Notes under the pieces: generated by a model
Told to the model about the DNA's origin: nothing
Databases searched by the model: none
Seen by the model: the letters and a program-made list of their open reading frames with translations, nothing else
Translations under genes and position numbers: made by a program
Part shown: positions 21,158-23,563 of the stretch, one piece after another
Layout of the letters: each line of letters opens with the position of its first letter
Numbering within the stretch: position 1 is the first letter of the stretch
NCBI GenBank assembly: GCA_964584815.1
Contig: CAZPBO010000039.1
Span: forward strand, 1-23,563
DNA from: CAZPBO01 sp964584815
GTDB lineage: Bacteria; Planctomycetota; SKW154
DNA: 23,563 nucleotides
Direction: 5' to 3'

Positions 21158-21185
21158 ATTTTACATCCTGTGACTGTGGTGTCAA
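21158..21185 (-). promoter_or_regulatory. Sigma-70 promoter of the Snf7-like operon
   Basis: On the minus strand a perfect TTGACA (21185-21180), 16 bp, then TAAAAT (21163-21158). The start would be near 21151, about 20 nt before the ATG at 21130. The -35 box overlaps the stop codon of the ADP-ribosylglycohydrolase gene. So the five genes can be expressed apart from their upstream neighbours. Confidence 0.7.
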
Positions 21186-22123
21186 CCGCCCAGTGCGAGG
21201 GCGGCTTCATACAGTCTGCGCGCCTTTTGCTCTATCTCCTCGCCACGCTCAACACCCGCACGCAAAGCCTGCGGTATCACATCTTTGCCATATTTTGCTC
21301 CGATGAGTGCGCCACAAATTGCCGCCGTCGTGTCCGTGTCCCCACCCGCAAATATCAGCACCCGCATCGCCTCCGTAAAATCCTCACCACAAACGACCGC
21401 CACATAGACCGCCGACGCCACCGTCTCAACCACATATCCGCTTGTCCCCAGACGCCACACCGCATCGTCCGCCGCAACCCCTCTCCCCAGCATCTCCAGC
21501 GCCTCTTTCAACACCTCCGACACCTTGGTCCCCTCAATCCGCTCAAGCGCTTTTTGCGCCGCCTCCTCTATCCCCATATCCTTACCCGCACACCGCCTCA
21601 CCACCTCCGCCACCACATATCCCCCCGCTATCGCCTCCTCGTTCCTGTGCGTCATCACAGAAGCCTTGCGCACCTCCTCATATATGTCACCTTCCACAAA
21701 CGCAAAAAGCAACCCCACCGGTGCGATGCGCATCGCCACACCGTTGCCCGCCGCATAAAAACCTTCCTCTCCCGCTTCTTCAGCGCAAACACCGTGCTTC
21801 AGCCGCAGCAATGATTCAAGTGTGCTGCGACCAATACCCCGTAACTCGCCTTGCAGAAACATATCAAGAAACCTGTCCGCTATGTCGTCTGTGTCAACCC
21901 TGCCTGTTGCCAGTATTGAGTCAACACAGCACAATGCAAGTTGTGTGTCGTCCGTGAACTGACCGCTTTTGAGGAAGCGGCGTTCATCAGACAGAAAACG
22001 CAACCCTCCAGCGAATAATTTCTTTATCTCTGCTGGTGAGCGTCCTTCAGCGGGCATCCCCAAAGCATCCCCCACAGCGAGTCCCAGCAGGCATCCTACA
22101 AAGCGGTCTTCGGGTTGGCTCAT
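21182..22123 (-). CDS. ADP-ribosylglycohydrolase family protein
   Basis: A 313-residue DraG/ARH-type hydrolase, which removes ADP-ribose from proteins or related substrates with two magnesium ions. The N-terminal RFVGCLLGLAVGDALGMPAE is diagnostic. TDDTQLAL (Thr57, Asp58, Asp59) and GGDTDTTAAICGALIGAKYG (Asp262, Asp264, Thr265) supply the metal ligands. I start at the ATG at 22123 with GGAGG 7 nt upstream; it overlaps the flavoprotein stop as ATGA. No toxin-like ADP-ribosyltransferase gene is adjacent, so a housekeeping or nucleoside role is equally possible. Confidence 0.9.
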   Translation of the reverse strand: MSQPEDRFVGCLLGLAVGDALGMPAEGRSPAEIKKLFAGGLRFLSDERRFLKSGQFTDDTQLALCCVDSILATGRVDTDDIADRFLDMFLQGELRGIGRSTLESLLRLKHGVCAEEAGEEGFYAAGNGVAMRIAPVGLLFAFVEGDIYEEVRKASVMTHRNEEAIAGGYVVAEVVRRCAGKDMGIEEAAQKALERIEGTKVSEVLKEALEMLGRGVAADDAVWRLGTSGYVVETVASAVYVAVVCGEDFTEAMRVLIFAGGDTDTTAAICGALIGAKYGKDVIPQALRAGVERGEEIEQKARRLYEAALALGG

Positions 22124-23457
22124 TTTTGCGCCTCCAGGCGACGCAGAGCGGCAGTAGCGCATACCGCCTCAGGTGCCCACACATCCGCGCACGGTGGACT
22201 GTAGCAGAAGTCCGACACCGACAAATCATAAACGCTCATTCCCCGTTCCACAACAACGGAAAGGATGTTGACACGCAGAGCCCCCGCCGTCCTACATACA
22301 ACCTGCCCACCCACAATCCGACCACTTCCCCTCTCATACACCAGTCTCACCGTCACATCCTCGTTCTCCACCCAGTAATGCGGCAGAGCAGGGTGCTTCA
22401 CCTGTGCCGTTGCCACATCAATTCCCGCCTTCCTTGCCTGCGCCTCCGTCAACCCCACACTACCTATCTCAAGTCCGAACAGCCTCATAACGGTGGCTTT
22501 GACAAATGGTGTTGCGTTCTGTTCTGCGCCAACGGCGTTTCTCCCCGCCACCATCCCATACCGCATCGCCACAGTCCCCAGACCGCTCACAACCCGCTGC
22601 CCCGCTACACATTCCTCAATTTCGGCACAATCGCCCGCCGCATACACCACCCCCGCAGATGTCCGCAACTTCTTATCCGTCCACACCGCACCTGTTTCGC
22701 CGATTCTCAACCCCGCCGCACGCGCCAATTCCACCCTCGCCCTCGTCCCAACACCGTGCACCACAAAATCACACAAAAGCCCCTCCCCGCCCACAACCAC
22801 CGCCGTCACCTTATCCCCACCCTCCAGACGCTCAATTTCTGCGCCCTGATGCACCACTATGCCGCAACTTTCCAGATGCCGTTTAACCAGCGCACTTAAG
22901 GGTTCGTCAAGAAATGAGCGCAACGGTCTTGAACGCACGATAAGATGCACATCCAAACCACGCTCTTTTAGGGCTTCCGCGACCTCGAGTGCGACGAACG
23001 ATGCGCCGTTGACGACCGCCGTCATACCTGCTTTTGCGATGTTGATAAGGCGCGCGGCGTCGTTGTATGTGCGCAGAACATAGTTGCCGTCAAGGTCGGC
23101 GCCGTCTATTTTCGGAACAGCGGCATACCCACCTGTTGCGTAAATCAGGGCGTCAAACGGCGCCTCTTTCTTTGCGCCTTCAAAACTGTAGCGCACCACA
23201 CAGCGCTGCGTGTCAATCTCTTCCACAACAGCGGGCTTGAGCAACTCAATTTTTGCACGGGCAAACCGTTTTTCGGGAAAAGTGATGATGTTCTCAAGTG
23301 GCAGTCGTTCTGCGATGGCGAAGGGCAGGGCGCAGCGACTGTATGTGGGTTGTTGTTCATCTCCGATGACGGTTATGGAGGCGTTTCGGTTGAGCATACG
23401 GGCGGCGAACGCTGCCGACGCACCCGCCGTTCCACAGCCTACTACCACCACACGCAT
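22120..23457 (-). CDS. CoA-disulfide reductase / NADH oxidase-type flavoprotein
   Basis: A 445-residue single-cysteine pyridine nucleotide-disulfide oxidoreductase. The FAD motif is VVVVGCGTAGASAAFAAR. YSRCALPF places Cys42 at the redox position shared by CoA-disulfide reductases, NADH oxidases and NADH peroxidases. A second Rossmann site reads VNGASFVALEVAEAL, with Ser and Ala replacing two of the usual glycines. VYAAGDCAEIEE is the second FAD motif. The C-terminal dimerisation domain (LFGLEIGSVGLTEAQARKAG and FCYSPPCADVW) is complete. Likely reactions are NAD(P)H-dependent reduction of CoA disulfide, polysulfide or oxygen; sequence alone does not decide. GGGGGAG lies before the ATG. Confidence 0.88.
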   Translation of the reverse strand: MRVVVVGCGTAGASAAFAARMLNRNASITVIGDEQQPTYSRCALPFAIAERLPLENIITFPEKRFARAKIELLKPAVVEEIDTQRCVVRYSFEGAKKEAPFDALIYATGGYAAVPKIDGADLDGNYVLRTYNDAARLINIAKAGMTAVVNGASFVALEVAEALKERGLDVHLIVRSRPLRSFLDEPLSALVKRHLESCGIVVHQGAEIERLEGGDKVTAVVVGGEGLLCDFVVHGVGTRARVELARAAGLRIGETGAVWTDKKLRTSAGVVYAAGDCAEIEECVAGQRVVSGLGTVAMRYGMVAGRNAVGAEQNATPFVKATVMRLFGLEIGSVGLTEAQARKAGIDVATAQVKHPALPHYWVENEDVTVRLVYERGSGRIVGGQVVCRTAGALRVNILSVVVERGMSVYDLSVSDFCYSPPCADVWAPEAVCATAALRRLEAQK

Positions 23458-23563
23458 ACTTGCTCCCCCATTGTAGAGTTAGGAGTTAATGATACAGTTT
23501 GTGGTTACTGTTTTGCAGGAAAAAGGCAGGAGTGTTATATGGGGATACATAACGGTGGCGGAC
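23458..23563 (-). promoter_or_regulatory. Upstream region of the flavoprotein-ADPRG operon
   Basis: No gene is seen. On the minus strand a TACAAT (23475-23470) lies about 12 nt before the ATG, with no convincing -35. It is a possible -10 for a very short leader. The region is otherwise unremarkable. Confidence 0.3.

Overview
The window reads as a scaffold from an uncultivated bacterium. The ribosomal proteins, TrmD, QueC, TsaB and SucD are all of bacterial type. Three runs of exactly 100 N (4236-4335, 6254-6353, 16683-16782) look like scaffold joins of unknown true length. Coding strands are rich in purines and the proteins in Glu, Lys and Arg, which fits a thermophile but does not prove one. 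I cannot place the phylum. Genes are packed tightly: ATGA, TTGA, TGATG or TAATG overlaps join most same-strand neighbours.

Layout. Positions 1-69 hold the first codons of a REP-associated tyrosine transposase (RAYT), followed to 409 by its probable REP-like palindromes. A sugar-nucleotide epimerase (minus) is divergent from a trxB-trmD-dppA operon (plus). Next are three type IV pilin-like genes, headed by a convincing sigma-54 promoter with two inverted repeats upstream. sucD (minus) runs tail to tail with the third pilin. Beyond a gap lie the 5' part of a polysaccharide-export lipoprotein gene and a small unknown gene. A ribosomal protein block follows on the minus strand (rplV-rpsC-rplP-rpmC-rpsQ-rplN-rplX-rplE-rpsN). 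It is cut out of the usual S10-spc order at both ends and has its own promoter. Upstream of it is an operon of a YVTN beta-propeller lipoprotein, an archaemetzincin-type lipoprotein protease and tsaB. A divergent promoter pair separates this from queC, a rhomboid-like membrane protein that appears to lack the catalytic residues, and an SbcD/SbcC (Mre11/Rad50-like) pair.

The most interesting region is 17886-21185 on the minus strand. It is a compact five-gene operon with its own TTGACA / TAAAAT promoter. In transcription order it encodes a 267-residue protein ending in a winged-helix-like domain, two helical proteins with a basic first half and acidic C-terminal region, a coiled-coil lipoprotein, and a third helical protein. 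The three helical proteins look like the Snf7/CHMP/CdvB (ESCRT-III) type, with an SDEEID-containing acidic tail in the last. No Vps4-like ATPase and no PspA/Vipp1 signature is visible. I propose a bacterial ESCRT-III-like membrane-remodelling or envelope-maintenance module. The fold assignment comes from reading the sequences, not from a search.

Upstream of that operon are an ADP-ribosylglycohydrolase and a CoA-disulfide reductase/NADH oxidase-type flavoprotein, overlapping by an ATGA.
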